A stretch of DNA of 39,445 bases from Bacteroides sp. (lineage in GTDB: Bacteria > Bacteroidota > Bacteroidia > Bacteroidales > UBA7960). The stretch covers positions 1-39,445 of the forward strand of contig JAZBOS010000072.1 in NCBI GenBank assembly GCA_036351255.1. The letters are read 5' to 3'. A model generated the notes under the pieces. It did not search any database. It was not told where the DNA came from and worked only from the letters and a program-made list of their open reading frames with translations. A program made the translations under genes and the position numbers. Of the stretch, positions 25,484 to 36,667 are shown piece by piece (the stretch's first letter is position 1; every line of letters starts with the position of its first letter).

Positions 25484-26842
25484 TTATTCCAGCGCCTTGG
25501 GTTTTATGCCGGTGTAATTAAAAGGGGTGATCTGTTTCAGGTTTTCTTTCTGTTCTTCACTGATATCCAGCGAATCGATGAATTGGTCCAGTGCTTCCCT
25601 TGTAATGGGCTGGTTGTTCCGTGTAAGGTCCTTCAGCTTTTCGTAGGGTTCAGGGTAACGGATCTTACGCAGGATGGTCTGTATGGCTTCAGCCACCACA
25701 GCGCTATTTTTCTCCAGGTCTTGATCCAGGGCCTCAGGGTTCAGGGAAACCTTATCCAGGCCGCGCAGGGTGCTTTTGAGGGCAATCAGCAGGTGTGCTA
25801 AGGGAACACCCATATTCCGGAGAACGGTAGAATCAGTGAGGTCGCGTTGCAGGCGAGATATGGGTAATTTGGCCGAGAGGTGCTCAAACAGGGCAATGGC
25901 TACCCCGGCATTGCCTTCGGCGTTTTCAAAGTCAATGGGGTTCACTTTATGGGGCATTGCCGAGGAGCCGACTTCGCCCTTGACCACTTTCTGCCGGAAG
26001 TACTCCATTGAGATATAAGTCCAGAAGTCGCGATCAAGGTCGATGATGATGGTGCAAATACGCTTCAGGTTATCGAAGATGGCCGCCAGCAGGTCGTAAT
26101 GGTCAATCTGGGTTGTGGGGCAAGAGCGCTTCAGGCCCAGGCTGGCCGTAAATTTCTCTGCAAAAGCCATCCAGTCAATCCCAGGATAAGCTACATGATG
26201 GGCATTGAAGTTTCCGGTAGCTCCCCCGAATTTAGCCGGGAAAGATATTGCTTTCAGTTGTTCAAACTGCAGCCTGATCCTTTCGTGGAACACCAGGATC
26301 TCCTTCCCCAGCAGGGTAGGTGAGGCGGGTTGTCCATGCGTGCGGGCAAGCATCGGGACATCCTTCCATTGAATGGCCAGATCGTGGAGCTTTTTGAGAA
26401 GGTTTTCAACGACAGGGTAAATGACCTGCTCCAGGCCTTCCTTCAGCGAAAGCGGAATGGCAGTGTTGTTAATATCCTGTGAGGTCAGTCCAAAATGAAC
26501 GAACTCCCTGTATTCCTGAAGCCCCAGCCGGTCGAAATGTTCCTTAAGGAAGTATTCAACGGCTTTGATGTCATGATTGGTTTTCGCTTCAATGTCCTTC
26601 ACCTGTATGGCATCAGACTCAGAAAAATTCAAATTCAGTTTTTTTAATTCTTTGAGGCTTTCGGCGGGTAACCCCTTAAGTTCGGGTAAGGGGATATTAT
26701 ACAAGGCTTCGAAATAGGCAAGCTCAACCATCAACCTGTAACGAATGAGGGCCAGTTCAGAAAAGAAAGGGCTTAAGGCTGCAGTGGTCTTGCGGTAGCG
26801 CCCATCAATGGGTGAGATACAGGATAATCCCGCTTCTTTCAT
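25484..26842 (-). CDS. purB: Adenylosuccinate lyase
   Basis: This 452-residue cytosolic enzyme releases fumarate from SAICAR and from adenylosuccinate in purine synthesis. The fumarase/aspartase superfamily signature GSSAMPHKVNPIDFENAEGN carries the catalytic Ser loop. The N-terminal SPIDGRYRKTTAALSPFFSE, the TSQDINNTAIPL stretch and ARTHGQPASPT with its catalytic His are also clear. The length matches the long E. coli-type PurB. It is followed after 15 bases by the ABC exporter gene. An exact -7 box lies 11 bases upstream of the ATG. Confidence 0.95.
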   Translation of the reverse strand: MKEAGLSCISPIDGRYRKTTAALSPFFSELALIRYRLMVELAYFEALYNIPLPELKGLPAESLKELKKLNLNFSESDAIQVKDIEAKTNHDIKAVEYFLKEHFDRLGLQEYREFVHFGLTSQDINNTAIPLSLKEGLEQVIYPVVENLLKKLHDLAIQWKDVPMLARTHGQPASPTLLGKEILVFHERIRLQFEQLKAISFPAKFGGATGNFNAHHVAYPGIDWMAFAEKFTASLGLKRSCPTTQIDHYDLLAAIFDNLKRICTIIIDLDRDFWTYISMEYFRQKVVKGEVGSSAMPHKVNPIDFENAEGNAGVAIALFEHLSAKLPISRLQRDLTDSTVLRNMGVPLAHLLIALKSTLRGLDKVSLNPEALDQDLEKNSAVVAEAIQTILRKIRYPEPYEKLKDLTRNNQPITREALDQFIDSLDISEEQKENLKQITPFNYTGIKPKALE

Positions 26843-26853
26843 GGTTTTTTTGT

Positions 26854-26861
26854 CAAAGTTA
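26854..26861 (-). promoter_or_regulatory. -7 box (TAACTTTG) upstream of purB
   Basis: On the minus strand TAACTTTG matches TAnnTTTG exactly and ends 11 bases before the purB ATG. No consensus TTTG is seen 19-21 bases further upstream. Confidence 0.4.
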
Positions 26862-26923
26862 ATAAAACTGTTATTGTTTATTGAAAATACCCTTTGGCAA
26901 ACCGATTTCGAAAAGGCATAAAC

Positions 26924-26953
26924 AAAAAATCCGCAGGACTGGGCCCTGCGGAT
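26924..26953 (-). terminator. Terminator after yidC
   Basis: On the minus strand ATCCGCAGG (26953-26945) and CCTGCGGAT (26937-26929) form a perfect 9-bp stem with a 7-base loop, followed by a T-tract at 26929-26924. Confidence 0.9.
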
Positions 26954-26971
26954 CCTTTGCTTGAGAATTGA

Positions 26972-28909
26972 TTATTTCTTGCGGCGCTGGGCTTCCTGTT
27001 GTTTTTGAACCTGCTCCATGCGTTGCATCCATTTTGATTTCTTTACAGGCCTTTTCATGTTCTCCTGTATTTGTTTGTGCAGTTTGTCTTCGTTAATAAA
27101 CTGCCGCATCAGGTAAACCTGACCAAAAGTAAGAACGTTGGTCAGGAAGTAATAGTAGCTCAAACCCGAAGCAAAATTGTTGAAAATACCCAGGAACATC
27201 ACCGGCATGATGTACATCATGGTCTTCATGCCCGGCATCTGGTTGCTGGTGCCCATCATCTGGTTATTTACGTGGGTGTAAATAATGGTAGATATGGTCA
27301 TCAGCAGCGTAAATAAGCTCACGTGGTCACCATAGAAGGGGATGTCGAAAGGCAGGTCGAGGATTGAGTCGTATGAGGAAAGGTCATCAGCCCAGAGAAA
27401 ACTTTGCTGGCGCAATTCAATGGAGGCTGGGAAGAATCGGAACATCGCCAGCAGGATAGGTAGCTGCAAAACCATGGGTACGCATCCAGCCATCTGGTTG
27501 ACGCCCGCCTTTTTATACAATGCCATGGTAGCCTGCTGCTTTTTCATGGCATCTTCTTTGTTGGGGAATTTCTTACTGATCTCCTCAATCTCAGGTTTAA
27601 GCAAACGCATCTTGGCCTGACCAATATGGGTTTTATAGGCGATGGGTATCAGGAAGATCTTCAGGAGGATGGTCAGGATGAGGATAATGATCCCGTAGTT
27701 GATGTTGAACCCGTCAAGGAAGTTAAACACCGGGATAATGGCATATTTGTTGATCCATGCCATGAGGAAAAAGTTCCATCCCAGGGGAATCTGTCTTTCC
27801 AGGTCCAGGTCGTAGTTTTTCAGGGTTTGGTAATGATTGGGGCCCAGATAAAGATCCATGGGGTAGAGGTTGTCGCCCCGGGGATCATAGGAGAGGTTCA
27901 GGCTTATGGAAGCAAACTTGGTATGTTCCTCATCGGTTTCCTCCACCATTTTACTTGAAACATCACCATTGTCGAAACCCCGCTGAGAGATCAGCGCAGC
28001 TGAAAAGAACTGCTGTTTGAACGAAACCCATCGGATGCTGGTGGGCAGCCGTTCCTCGCTATCGCGGGTCTCCCGCAAGCGCTCAACATCGTCGCTTGCA
28101 TATTTGTAATAGAGCGTGGTGTTGTTCCGTTCGTTTTTCAGGCTCTTTTCCTGACGGGGCATCAGCATATGCCAGTCCAGGTTAAGGAAAGTGGTATTGT
28201 TGGCTATTACCGGTTGCATGCCCACGAAATTGATGTGGAAGTCAACCATATAATCGTCCCCTTTCAGGCCATAGAAATACTCAATATAACTAGGGGATTC
28301 AGGGGTGTGGGCTTCGGTATAGAGCCGCATAGAGAAGGCAGTAGAATCATTGCCTTCCACCATAATCTCGTTTTGACCTTCAAAACGTGGATCAGCATAG
28401 TAAGGTCTGAAAAACAATTCACCCGTCGAGATGCTTCGGTTTGCTGCAAAGAAATTCAGTGCGAACTCATTCTCGTCTCCTTCGAACAGCAAAAGAGGTT
28501 CTTTTTCCCAGGTCAGGTAATTTTTTAATTCGGCTGAATGGATATAACCACCGAGGGTGTTGATCTTCAACCTTAATACCTCGTTTTCAAGGGTGATTAA
28601 TTCCTGTGTTCCGACGGCGGCATTTGCAAAACTACCCATGCGGTCGGCAATTTTCGCCTGCTGGGTGGAGTCCAGTTCGGAGATATCCTCGGCTTCGATG
28701 GGCTCAAAAAGATCTGCTGTGTCCTGCTGGGCTGCCTGCAGTTCCAGTTGCTTTTGCTCTTCGGTTTCCCGCTGCTGCTGGGCCAAGCTGATGCTGTCCT
28801 GAATGCGGCGGGTCTCCATGATTTCTTCCTGGCTGGGCCGCGTCCACAGGCTATAACCGATCAAAATAGCAGCAAGCAGAATAATCCCGATAATGTTGTC
28901 TCTGCTCAT
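26972..28909 (-). CDS. yidC: Membrane protein insertase YidC
   Basis: This 645-residue protein inserts and folds inner-membrane proteins with or without SecYEG. The layout is that of Gram-negative YidC. An N-terminal helix (NIIGIILLAAILIGYSLWTR) is followed by a Gln/Glu-rich linker at about 27-90 and a large periplasmic beta domain at about 95-345. The conserved membrane core starts near 375 (YAIIPVFNFLDGFNINYGII) and contains KTHIGQAKMRLLKPEIEEIS and NQMAGCVPMVLQLPILLAMF. A Lys/Arg-rich tail (QKQQEAQRRKK) probably contacts ribosomes. It follows pyrG by 108 bases on the same strand, an arrangement I recall in other Bacteroidota, but it has its own promoter and terminator. Confidence 0.96.
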   Translation of the reverse strand: MSRDNIIGIILLAAILIGYSLWTRPSQEEIMETRRIQDSISLAQQQRETEEQKQLELQAAQQDTADLFEPIEAEDISELDSTQQAKIADRMGSFANAAVGTQELITLENEVLRLKINTLGGYIHSAELKNYLTWEKEPLLLFEGDENEFALNFFAANRSISTGELFFRPYYADPRFEGQNEIMVEGNDSTAFSMRLYTEAHTPESPSYIEYFYGLKGDDYMVDFHINFVGMQPVIANNTTFLNLDWHMLMPRQEKSLKNERNNTTLYYKYASDDVERLRETRDSEERLPTSIRWVSFKQQFFSAALISQRGFDNGDVSSKMVEETDEEHTKFASISLNLSYDPRGDNLYPMDLYLGPNHYQTLKNYDLDLERQIPLGWNFFLMAWINKYAIIPVFNFLDGFNINYGIIILILTILLKIFLIPIAYKTHIGQAKMRLLKPEIEEISKKFPNKEDAMKKQQATMALYKKAGVNQMAGCVPMVLQLPILLAMFRFFPASIELRQQSFLWADDLSSYDSILDLPFDIPFYGDHVSLFTLLMTISTIIYTHVNNQMMGTSNQMPGMKTMMYIMPVMFLGIFNNFASGLSYYYFLTNVLTFGQVYLMRQFINEDKLHKQIQENMKRPVKKSKWMQRMEQVQKQQEAQRRKK

Positions 28910-28932
28910 TCGATAAATTTTATTTTGGATTG

Positions 28933-28961
28933 CAAAGATAGTTTAATTGACCGTGCCACAA
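28933..28961 (-). promoter_or_regulatory. Promoter of yidC
   Basis: On the minus strand TTG (28961-28959) is followed after 18 bases by TATCTTTG (28940-28933), an exact -7 box 23 bases upstream of the yidC ATG. Confidence 0.6.
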
Positions 28962-29017
28962 TTGTTAAAGAAGGTAAAAATGCCTCTGCAGCCGGATAAA
29001 TTTGCAGCATCAAGGAT

Positions 29018-30667
<1,650 letters not shown>

Positions 30668-30863
30668 TTACGAAAGGCAGTGAATTTACGGTTGCGAAAG
30701 TAAGAAAAGATTGCAGAAAATCACCCTTTTTAATAAATAATTAATTTGCAAAATATTAGCAGCAAGTTCATTATGTATTAGGTTTTTCCAAGCCATGTGA
30801 TGTTTTAATCAATCTCACCAGGGTGAAGGACGAAGATTAACCATCCTTCCCCGGGTCTATACT

Positions 30864-31493
30864 TTAATCTCCGGATTTGCCTTTCGGTTCCGACTGGTTT
30901 TCTCGTAAGCTCTGAATATCCTCCGGATCTGCTGGTGTTTCAATAATCTGGCTTTTGATGACTTTTTTACGTTCAATTAACCTTTCATCGTTTTCTTCAC
31001 CGATGGCCTTTTCTTCAATGATGGTCTCGCGGTCTTCCTCCGATTCCTTGGGCCAGAAACCAATTTTCCCAGATTTTTTTACAAGATAATATCCCCCTGC
31101 CAGGGCGAGGACTATAAATCCAATACCAATGATTTCGATGCCGGAATATTTGTCAAAATCCATGACAATCACCTTTCGGGCTACTGCAATGATGGCAACC
31201 AGCAAAACGATTTCAACGTGAATGACGTGTTCCTTGAAATATACCTTAATGGTGTCGAGCAATTCTATGCCTATCAATACCAGGAGAAAAACACTAAACA
31301 AGCCCATCAGCCCGTCCAGGTCTATCAGGAACCCATCAGAGGTAAGGATGGCCTTTATCACTTCGTATGCAAGCTGAAGGCTGGCGATGATCAGCAAAAT
31401 AGACATCAGCGCGATCAGCAGTTGGATGATATATTTCTCCACTCGTTTTGTGATCGCGTTTAGTCTCGATGATTGCTTTTTACTTTTGTCCAT
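30864..31493 (-). CDS. PsiE-like membrane protein
   Basis: This 209-residue protein is best started at the ATG at 31493 (MDKSKKQSSRLNAITKRVEK); the frame stays open 63 bases further upstream, but that extension looks spurious. Four membrane segments are visible: IIQLLIALMSILLIIASLQL, GLFSVFLLVLIGIELLDTI, IVLLVAIIAVARKVIVM and IEIIGIGFIVLALAGGYYLV. The IELLDTIKVYFKEHVIHVEI stretch between helices two and three matches the phosphate-starvation-inducible PsiE family. The C-terminal 60 residues are charged and probably cytosolic. The role is unknown even in the family. It is divergent from the DoxX-like gene across a 311-base gap. Confidence 0.78.
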   Translation of the reverse strand: MDKSKKQSSRLNAITKRVEKYIIQLLIALMSILLIIASLQLAYEVIKAILTSDGFLIDLDGLMGLFSVFLLVLIGIELLDTIKVYFKEHVIHVEIVLLVAIIAVARKVIVMDFDKYSGIEIIGIGFIVLALAGGYYLVKKSGKIGFWPKESEEDRETIIEEKAIGEENDERLIERKKVIKSQIIETPADPEDIQSLRENQSEPKGKSGD

Positions 31494-31804
31494 ATTCTTG
31501 GTTTTGCTTTTCTTCTGGAAAAGAAAAAGTAAAATTAAGAAAAAACACATTACCATTTGCCCCTCTTTCTTCGGGCTTTTTGCAATTGCTGGATTCCATG
31601 GGCGAAGATCAATATTGCTTTAATGAATGGACAGGAAAGGAATCATGTTGAAAAATTGAATTTTCCTGGCTAACTGTCCATTCTGATTAAGAAATTATTT
31701 TTTTGACATTTTGGAATTAATATTTATTTTTATTGTCAGTAAGCCTCAGGGGGATTCAAGTTGCCTGGGCCCGAAAAATTAGTATCTCTAAAAAACCCAA
31801 ACGT
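31494..31804. other. 311-base divergent intergenic region
   Basis: This gap separates the divergently transcribed PsiE-like and DoxX-like genes. It is A/T-rich and holds no credible ORF, RNA gene or repeat. A TTTTGG followed by TATTTATTTTTA near 31710-31731 could be part of a promoter for the plus-strand gene, but the match is poor. I see nothing else in it. Confidence 0.5.
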
Positions 31805-32188
31805 ATGGAAAGCATGAAGAGAATAGCCAGAATCACGCTGGGGCTCATTCTGTTGATTTATGGTGCCAATCATTTTTTTGAAAATTTCCTTGGGCTTACT
31901 CCTATGCCTGCTGAAGCCCAGAACATCCTGGTAAGCATGGGTTACTGGCTGATGTATGTGAAACTTTTCGAGATGCTTGTGGCCATTGCCCTGCTAACCA
32001 ACCGCTTTGTCCCGCTCGCCTTGATTGTGCTGGCTCCAATCAGCATCAACATTCTTGCTTTTCATATCCTTTATGACCCAAGGGGAATCCTTCCGGGACT
32101 GATCGTTGCCTTGCTGACAGTATTCCTGATTTATCAGAATTTCGATTTTTACAGGCCTTTCCTGCAACGCAAGGCACACCTGAAATAA
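31805..32188 (+). CDS. DoxX-like small membrane protein
   Basis: This 127-residue protein starts at the ATG at 31805 (MESMKRIARITLGLILLIYG); a longer frame from 31733 needs a TTG and adds a non-conserved leader. Four hydrophobic helices are present: about 8-25, 45-62 (YWLMYVKLFEMLVAIALL), 65-85 (RFVPLALIVLAPISINILAF) and 90-110 (ILPGLIVALLTVFLIYQNF). The GLILLIYGANHF opening, the KLFEMLVAIALLTNRFVPLA centre and the APISINILAFH motif fit the DoxX/DoxD-like superfamily. The function is not defined. It is a single plus-strand gene between two minus-strand blocks. Confidence 0.72.
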   Translation: MESMKRIARITLGLILLIYGANHFFENFLGLTPMPAEAQNILVSMGYWLMYVKLFEMLVAIALLTNRFVPLALIVLAPISINILAFHILYDPRGILPGLIVALLTVFLIYQNFDFYRPFLQRKAHLK

Positions 32189-32267
32189 GGATCTCCTAGC
32201 TCCCCGGAAATGAGATTACGCCAGTTGATTTTAACGGGAAGTTAGTTTTTGAATAGAGGGCTGATTT

Positions 32268-32924
32268 TTATTCGGCTGCTGCCTTAATTTCTCTAATGGC
32301 CAAGGCAGGGCTGTCTGCACCGAAAACGGCGCTTCCTGCCACCAACACATTGGCACCGGCCTTTGCCAGTTTGCCGGAATTGGTTGCATCCACCCCTCCG
32401 TCCACCTCAATCAGCAGTTGGGGATTCATTTTTTCTTTCAACGCTTTTAACTCCTGAAGACGCCGATAGGTGCTTTCAATAAAGTTCTGTCCGCCAAATC
32501 CGGGGTTTACTGACATCAGCAACACATAATCTGCATCGGGAATAATGTCACTGAGCAGGCTTACAGGATTGTGTGGGTTGATTACCACTCCGGCTTTCAT
32601 CCCCAGTTTCTTGATTTGCTGGATGCTGCTGTGAAGGTGGGGACAGGTTTCATAATGCACACTCAGCCAGTCTGCTCCTGCATCCTTGTATTCCTCAAGG
32701 TAGCGGTCAGGATTGCTGATCATCAGATGCACATCCAGGGGCTTTTTTGCGATCGCTTTGATCTGCCTGATGATAAAAAAACCAAAGGTGAGGTTCGGAA
32801 CAAAATGCCCATCCATTACATCTACATGAAACAGGTCGGCCTGGCTTTCGTTTACCATTTCCACTTCTTTTCCAAGTTCCAGAAAATTGGCAGCAAGCAG
32901 GGAAGGGGCCAGAAGAACAGACAT
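32268..32924 (-). CDS. rpe: Ribulose-phosphate 3-epimerase
   Basis: This 218-residue cytosolic TIM-barrel enzyme interconverts ribulose-5-phosphate and xylulose-5-phosphate in the pentose phosphate pathway. The metal and active-site motifs are complete: FHVDVMDGHFVPNLTFG, LDVHLMISNP, LSVHYE, LMSVNPGFGGQNF and IEVDGGVDATN. The length is standard. It lies 43 bases behind the second sigma gene on the same strand. Its leader is an unusual T/C-rich tract made of repeats, and the last of these ends three bases before the ATG. Confidence 0.95.
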   Translation of the reverse strand: MSVLLAPSLLAANFLELGKEVEMVNESQADLFHVDVMDGHFVPNLTFGFFIIRQIKAIAKKPLDVHLMISNPDRYLEEYKDAGADWLSVHYETCPHLHSSIQQIKKLGMKAGVVINPHNPVSLLSDIIPDADYVLLMSVNPGFGGQNFIESTYRRLQELKALKEKMNPQLLIEVDGGVDATNSGKLAKAGANVLVAGSAVFGADSPALAIREIKAAAE

Positions 32925-32930
32925 AATGAA

Positions 32931-32962
32931 AATGAAAAGTGAGAAATGAAAAGTGAAAAATG
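32931..32962 (-). repeat. Short T/C-rich tandem repeat between rpoD and rpe
   Basis: On the minus strand the words CACTTTTCATTTCT and CACTTTTCATTTTC follow each other directly, forming a pyrimidine tract in the 43-base gap. It resembles the TCACTTC array at 8338-8366. It occupies the expected ribosome-binding region of rpe. Confidence 0.6.
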
Positions 32963-32967
32963 ATGGT

Positions 32968-33831
32968 TTATCCCAAATAAGGTTTTAGGTTCTTGCAGCG
33001 GGAGAAATGCTTGAGTCGCCTGAGGGCTTTTTCTTTGATCTGCCTGGCTCGCTCGCGCGTGAGGTCAAGCTTTTCGCCAATTTCTTCCAGGGTGTGGGGT
33101 TGCAATCCACCCAATCCGAAATAATAGCGGATTACTTCAGCCTCCCGGGGGGTAAGGGTTGAAATGGCCCGTTCTATTTCATCCTTCAGCGAGTCATATA
33201 GCAGGTTGTTCTCTGGCATGTCGGCCTCTTCATTGGTGAGCACCTCATACATGTCGTTCTCTTCACCCTGAATTAGCGGGGCATCCATGCTAACATGCCG
33301 TCCGGCGTTTTTAAGTGACTCCTTTACTTCTTCCTCAGGCATATCGAGCAGCTCAGCGATTTCGTGCGGGAAAGGCTCGCGCTCAAGCTTCTGCTCCAGC
33401 AAGGAGAATGCCTTGTTGATCTTGTTGATGGTGCCGATCTTATTCAGCGGCAGGCGAACAATACGCGCCTGCTCAGCAAGGGCCTGTAAAATGGACTGCC
33501 TGATCCACCAAACCGCATAGGAGATGAACTTAAAACCCCGGGTTTCGTCAAACCGCTGTGCAGCCTTCATCAAACCCAAATTGCCTTCGTTGATCAGGTC
33601 GGGGAGACTCAGTCCCTGGTTTTGGTATTGTTTCGAAACAGAAACAACAAAGCGAAGGTTGGCTTTGGTAAGTTTTTCCAAAGCCGCCCTATCGCCTTGC
33701 TTTATTTTCTGTGCCAGAATAACTTCCTCTTCGGCCGAGATTAACCCGACCCTGGCAATTTCCTGCAGGTACTTGTCGAGGGAAGCAGTATCCCTGTTGG
33801 TAACCTGCTTGGATATTTTAAGTTGCCTCAT
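32968..33831 (-). CDS. Primary-type RNA polymerase sigma-70 factor (pnp-linked copy)
   Basis: This 287-residue protein is a close paralogue of the sigma factor at 18969-19835. It has the same start (MRQLKISK), the same region 1.2 ([20 protein letters not shown]) and an identical region 2 core ([20 protein letters not shown]). Region 3 has diverged ([20 protein letters not shown]). The region 4 helix reads [20 protein letters not shown], with Ala where the other copy has Val. Promoter recognition through region 2 should be almost the same, so the two may differ mainly in expression or activator contacts. It sits between pnp and rpe, a linkage I recall from Flavobacteriia for the principal sigma gene. 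No promoter is obvious in the 81-base gap to pnp, so co-transcription with pnp is likely. Confidence 0.9.
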   Translation of the reverse strand: MRQLKISKQVTNRDTASLDKYLQEIARVGLISAEEEVILAQKIKQGDRAALEKLTKANLRFVVSVSKQYQNQGLSLPDLINEGNLGLMKAAQRFDETRGFKFISYAVWWIRQSILQALAEQARIVRLPLNKIGTINKINKAFSLLEQKLEREPFPHEIAELLDMPEEEVKESLKNAGRHVSMDAPLIQGEENDMYEVLTNEEADMPENNLLYDSLKDEIERAISTLTPREAEVIRYYFGLGGLQPHTLEEIGEKLDLTRERARQIKEKALRRLKHFSRCKNLKPYLG

Positions 33832-33912
33832 AAGCTTGCCAGAAAAGATGTTATTCTATTCTACGGAATTCTCCACAAAAAGTTTACACCCGGCAAAGCC
33901 TGTGCTTCAGAA

Positions 33913-36060
33913 TCAGTCTTTTTTGGGCTGATCCCTGGGAATAAGCACTTTGCGCGAGAGTTTCAGCTTGCCTGTCTTTTTGTCCAGGTCCAGAAGTTTA
34001 ACCTCGATCTTGTCGCCAACCTTAAAGCCGCTGTCCTCCACTTTCTCAAGCCTTCTCCATTCGATCTCGCTGATGTGCAGCAGGCCTTCCTTACCGGGAA
34101 TGATCTCAACGAACATCCCAAAGGGTACGATGCTCTTGATGGTGCCTTCATAAATCTCACCAATTTCAGGTACGGCAATGATTCCTTTGATTTTGTTGAT
34201 TACAAAGTCAATGGATTCCTTGTCATCCGAAACGATATCGATCACACCGTAATCCCCAACCTCCTCAATAACAATGGTTGAACCGCTTTCACGCTGCATC
34301 TCCTGGATGACTTTTCCACCGGGGCCAATGATGGCGCCAATAAATTCCTTGGGAATGGTCATCTTGACAATGCGCGGCACGTGAGGCTTGTAATCGGCAC
34401 GGGGCTCGGAAATGGTCTTGACCATCTCGCCCAGGATGTGCATACGGCCTCTTTTGGCCTGCTCAAGGGCTTCGGCCATCAGGTCGTAGCTGAGACCATC
34501 AATCTTGATGTCCATCTGGCAGGCGGTGATGCCATCGCGCGTACCCGTTACTTTAAAGTCCATGTCGCCCAGGTGGTCTTCATCACCCAGGATATCTGAC
34601 AAAATAGTATAACGGTTGGTGTCAGGGTCTGCAATCAGTCCCATGGCAATACCTGATACCGGTTTGCTGATCTTAACACCGGCATCAAGGAGGGCAAGGG
34701 TTCCTGCACAAACGGTAGCCATCGATGACGAACCGTTCGATTCAAGGATGTCGGAAACGATCCGAACGGTATAAGGGTTATCGTTGCCATTGGGCAGGAC
34801 GGGTTTCAGTGCGCGCAGGGCCAGGTTTCCGTGACCGATCTCACGCCTGCTGGTGCCCCGCATCATCTTGACCTCACCTGTGCTGAATGGCGGAAAGTTG
34901 TAATGCAACAGGAACTTGTTCTTGCCTTCAAATACAGCTCCGTCAATGGTTTGCTCATCCAGTTTGGTCCCCAGGGTTACAGTCGTCAGTGATTGCGTTT
35001 CTCCGCGGGTAAAGATCGCAGAACCATGGGCGGCAGGCAGGTAATCCACCTCTGACCAGATCGGGCGGATCTCATCAGGTTTGCGGCCATCCAGACGAAT
35101 CTTCTCATCCAGGACCAGGTTGCGCACAGCTTCTTTCTGGATCTTTCCAAAATATTTCTTGATCAGGGGCGCTTTTTCTTGCTGTTCTTCTTCGCTGTAC
35201 TGGGCCATAAACTCATCCCTGAGGACGTCCATGGCTGCCTTGCGTTCGGCTTTGCCATCGGGACTCTTGGCCTGGGCATACACCTTGTCGTACAAAGCGG
35301 TTTTCATCGCTTCGTAAAGCGATTCATCTCCCGCTTCCGCAGGATACTCCCGTTTTTCTTTCGATTTTTCAACCATTGCCGCCAGATCAAGCTGCGCCTG
35401 GCACTGAACCTTAATGGCCTGGTGGGCCACTTTAATGGCCTCGATCATATCATTTTCCGAGACTTCCTTCATCTCGCCTTCTACCATCACAATGTTGTCC
35501 AGCGTTCCGGCTACCATGATCTCGATGTCGGCCTCAGCAAGGTCAGTGATTGTAGGGTTGATGACGAATTTTCCATCAATACGGGCTACTCTTACTTCAG
35601 AAATGGGCCCGTTGAAGGGAATATCTGATACCGCCAGGGCTGCTGAAGCAGCAAGACCTGCAAATGCATCAGGCAAATTGTTCTTTTCTGCCGAAATCAG
35701 GGAAATAAGGACCTGGGTCTCGGCGCGATAACCGTCGGGGAACATCGGACGAAGCGCCCTGTCAACCAAACGGGATATCAATATCTCATATTCTGAGGGG
35801 CGTGCTTCACGCTTGAAAAAACCACCCGGGAAACGCCCTGCGGCAGCATATTTTTCCTGGTAATCAACAGACAGGGGTAAAAAATCCTGACCTTCAACCA
35901 CATCTTTCTTAGCCACTACAGTAGCCAACAGCATGGTTTCGCCCATCTTTACAACAACAGATCCGTCAGCCTGCTTGGCAAGCTTCCCGGTTTCAATGGA
36001 AACGATCCTTCCGTCTCCTAAATCAAACTCTTTTGTAATTCCAATCTTAGTCGTCGACAT
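33913..36060 (-). CDS. pnp: Polyribonucleotide nucleotidyltransferase (PNPase)
   Basis: This 715-residue exoribonuclease degrades RNA 3' to 5' with phosphate and forms a trimer. The first RNase PH domain (about 15-150) and second (about 315-540, including [20 protein letters not shown] and [19 protein letters not shown]) flank an all-alpha linker. The KH domain is at about 565-630 ([20 protein letters not shown], with the GxxG loop GPGG) and the S1 domain is at about 635-705 ([20 protein letters not shown]). All expected parts are present. It lies downstream of rpsO, separated by a terminator, the same order as in many bacteria including E. coli, and is followed by a sigma gene. Confidence 0.97.
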   Translation of the reverse strand: MSTTKIGITKEFDLGDGRIVSIETGKLAKQADGSVVVKMGETMLLATVVAKKDVVEGQDFLPLSVDYQEKYAAAGRFPGGFFKREARPSEYEILISRLVDRALRPMFPDGYRAETQVLISLISAEKNNLPDAFAGLAASAALAVSDIPFNGPISEVRVARIDGKFVINPTITDLAEADIEIMVAGTLDNIVMVEGEMKEVSENDMIEAIKVAHQAIKVQCQAQLDLAAMVEKSKEKREYPAEAGDESLYEAMKTALYDKVYAQAKSPDGKAERKAAMDVLRDEFMAQYSEEEQQEKAPLIKKYFGKIQKEAVRNLVLDEKIRLDGRKPDEIRPIWSEVDYLPAAHGSAIFTRGETQSLTTVTLGTKLDEQTIDGAVFEGKNKFLLHYNFPPFSTGEVKMMRGTSRREIGHGNLALRALKPVLPNGNDNPYTVRIVSDILESNGSSSMATVCAGTLALLDAGVKISKPVSGIAMGLIADPDTNRYTILSDILGDEDHLGDMDFKVTGTRDGITACQMDIKIDGLSYDLMAEALEQAKRGRMHILGEMVKTISEPRADYKPHVPRIVKMTIPKEFIGAIIGPGGKVIQEMQRESGSTIVIEEVGDYGVIDIVSDDKESIDFVINKIKGIIAVPEIGEIYEGTIKSIVPFGMFVEIIPGKEGLLHISEIEWRRLEKVEDSGFKVGDKIEVKLLDLDKKTGKLKLSRKVLIPRDQPKKD

Positions 36061-36208
36061 TTTCTTTTTCTTTCTTAATTTCTGTTTCTAATAATTCTCG
36101 TCTTGTTTTCTTTTTTCGGTTTTTCGTGCAAAAGGTGTTAAAATTAATACAATAAGTTGGGAAAATCAACAACAATCTTATGCAGATACCGGTTTTTCTT
36201 TTTGTCTG

Positions 36209-36247
36209 AAAAAAAAAACAGGCAACTAAATTTTTAATTGCCTGTTT
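36209..36247 (-). terminator. Terminator between rpsO and pnp
   Basis: On the minus strand AAACAGGCAATTAAA pairs with the GTTGCCTGTT half (36228-36219 side), forming a stem of about ten base pairs with an A/T-rich loop, followed by nine or more T residues. Confidence 0.85.
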
Positions 36248-36262
36248 CTTACGAAGTTTTAA

Positions 36263-36532
36263 TTACTTCCTGAGGTTCAGTTTCTTAATGATTTCCCTGT
36301 AGCGTTCTATTTCCTTGCTTTTCAGGTAATCAAGCAGTCTTCTTCTTTTTCCTACCAGGAGAATCAGCGAGCGCTGCGTGCCTTTATCCTTCTTGTTGGC
36401 TTTCAGGTGCTTGGTCAAGTGATTGATCCTGTGGGTGAAAAGGGCAATCTGGCCTTCAGGTGAACCAGTATTGGTATCTGAACCACCATACTGCTGGAAT
36501 ATTTCTTTTTTTGTTTCTGAGGTTAAATACAT
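36263..36532 (-). CDS. rpsO: Ribosomal protein S15
   Basis: This 89-residue small-subunit protein binds 16S rRNA and nucleates assembly of the platform. The start at 36532 (MYLTSETKKEIFQQYGGSDT) gives exactly the usual length; a TTG four codons upstream is discarded. Diagnostic segments are SPEGQIALFTHRINHLTKHL, HLKANKKDKGTQRSLILLVG and RRRLLDYLKSKEIERYREII, with GKRRRLLDYL as the family signature. A near-perfect promoter lies 58 bases upstream and a terminator follows, so it can be expressed independently of pnp. Confidence 0.97.
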   Translation of the reverse strand: MYLTSETKKEIFQQYGGSDTNTGSPEGQIALFTHRINHLTKHLKANKKDKGTQRSLILLVGKRRRLLDYLKSKEIERYREIIKKLNLRK

Positions 36533-36589
36533 GGTATTGAGCAATTTTATTTCCTGGTTTTCTAAATTCTCCTTCGTTTTTCAGGCTTG

Positions 36590-36620
36590 CAAAGATAGTA
36601 GATTCTTTTTATTTAGCAAA
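36590..36620 (-). promoter_or_regulatory. Promoter of rpsO (textbook Bacteroidota type)
   Basis: On the minus strand TTTG (36620-36617) is followed after exactly 19 bases by TATCTTTG (36597-36590). Both elements match the Bacteroidota consensus perfectly, with a leader of about 50 bases before the ATG at 36532. Confidence 0.85.
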
Positions 36621-36667
36621 CTAATTTGGCGTCTTTTTTTCTTAAAACAACGTGCCAACGATTGAGG

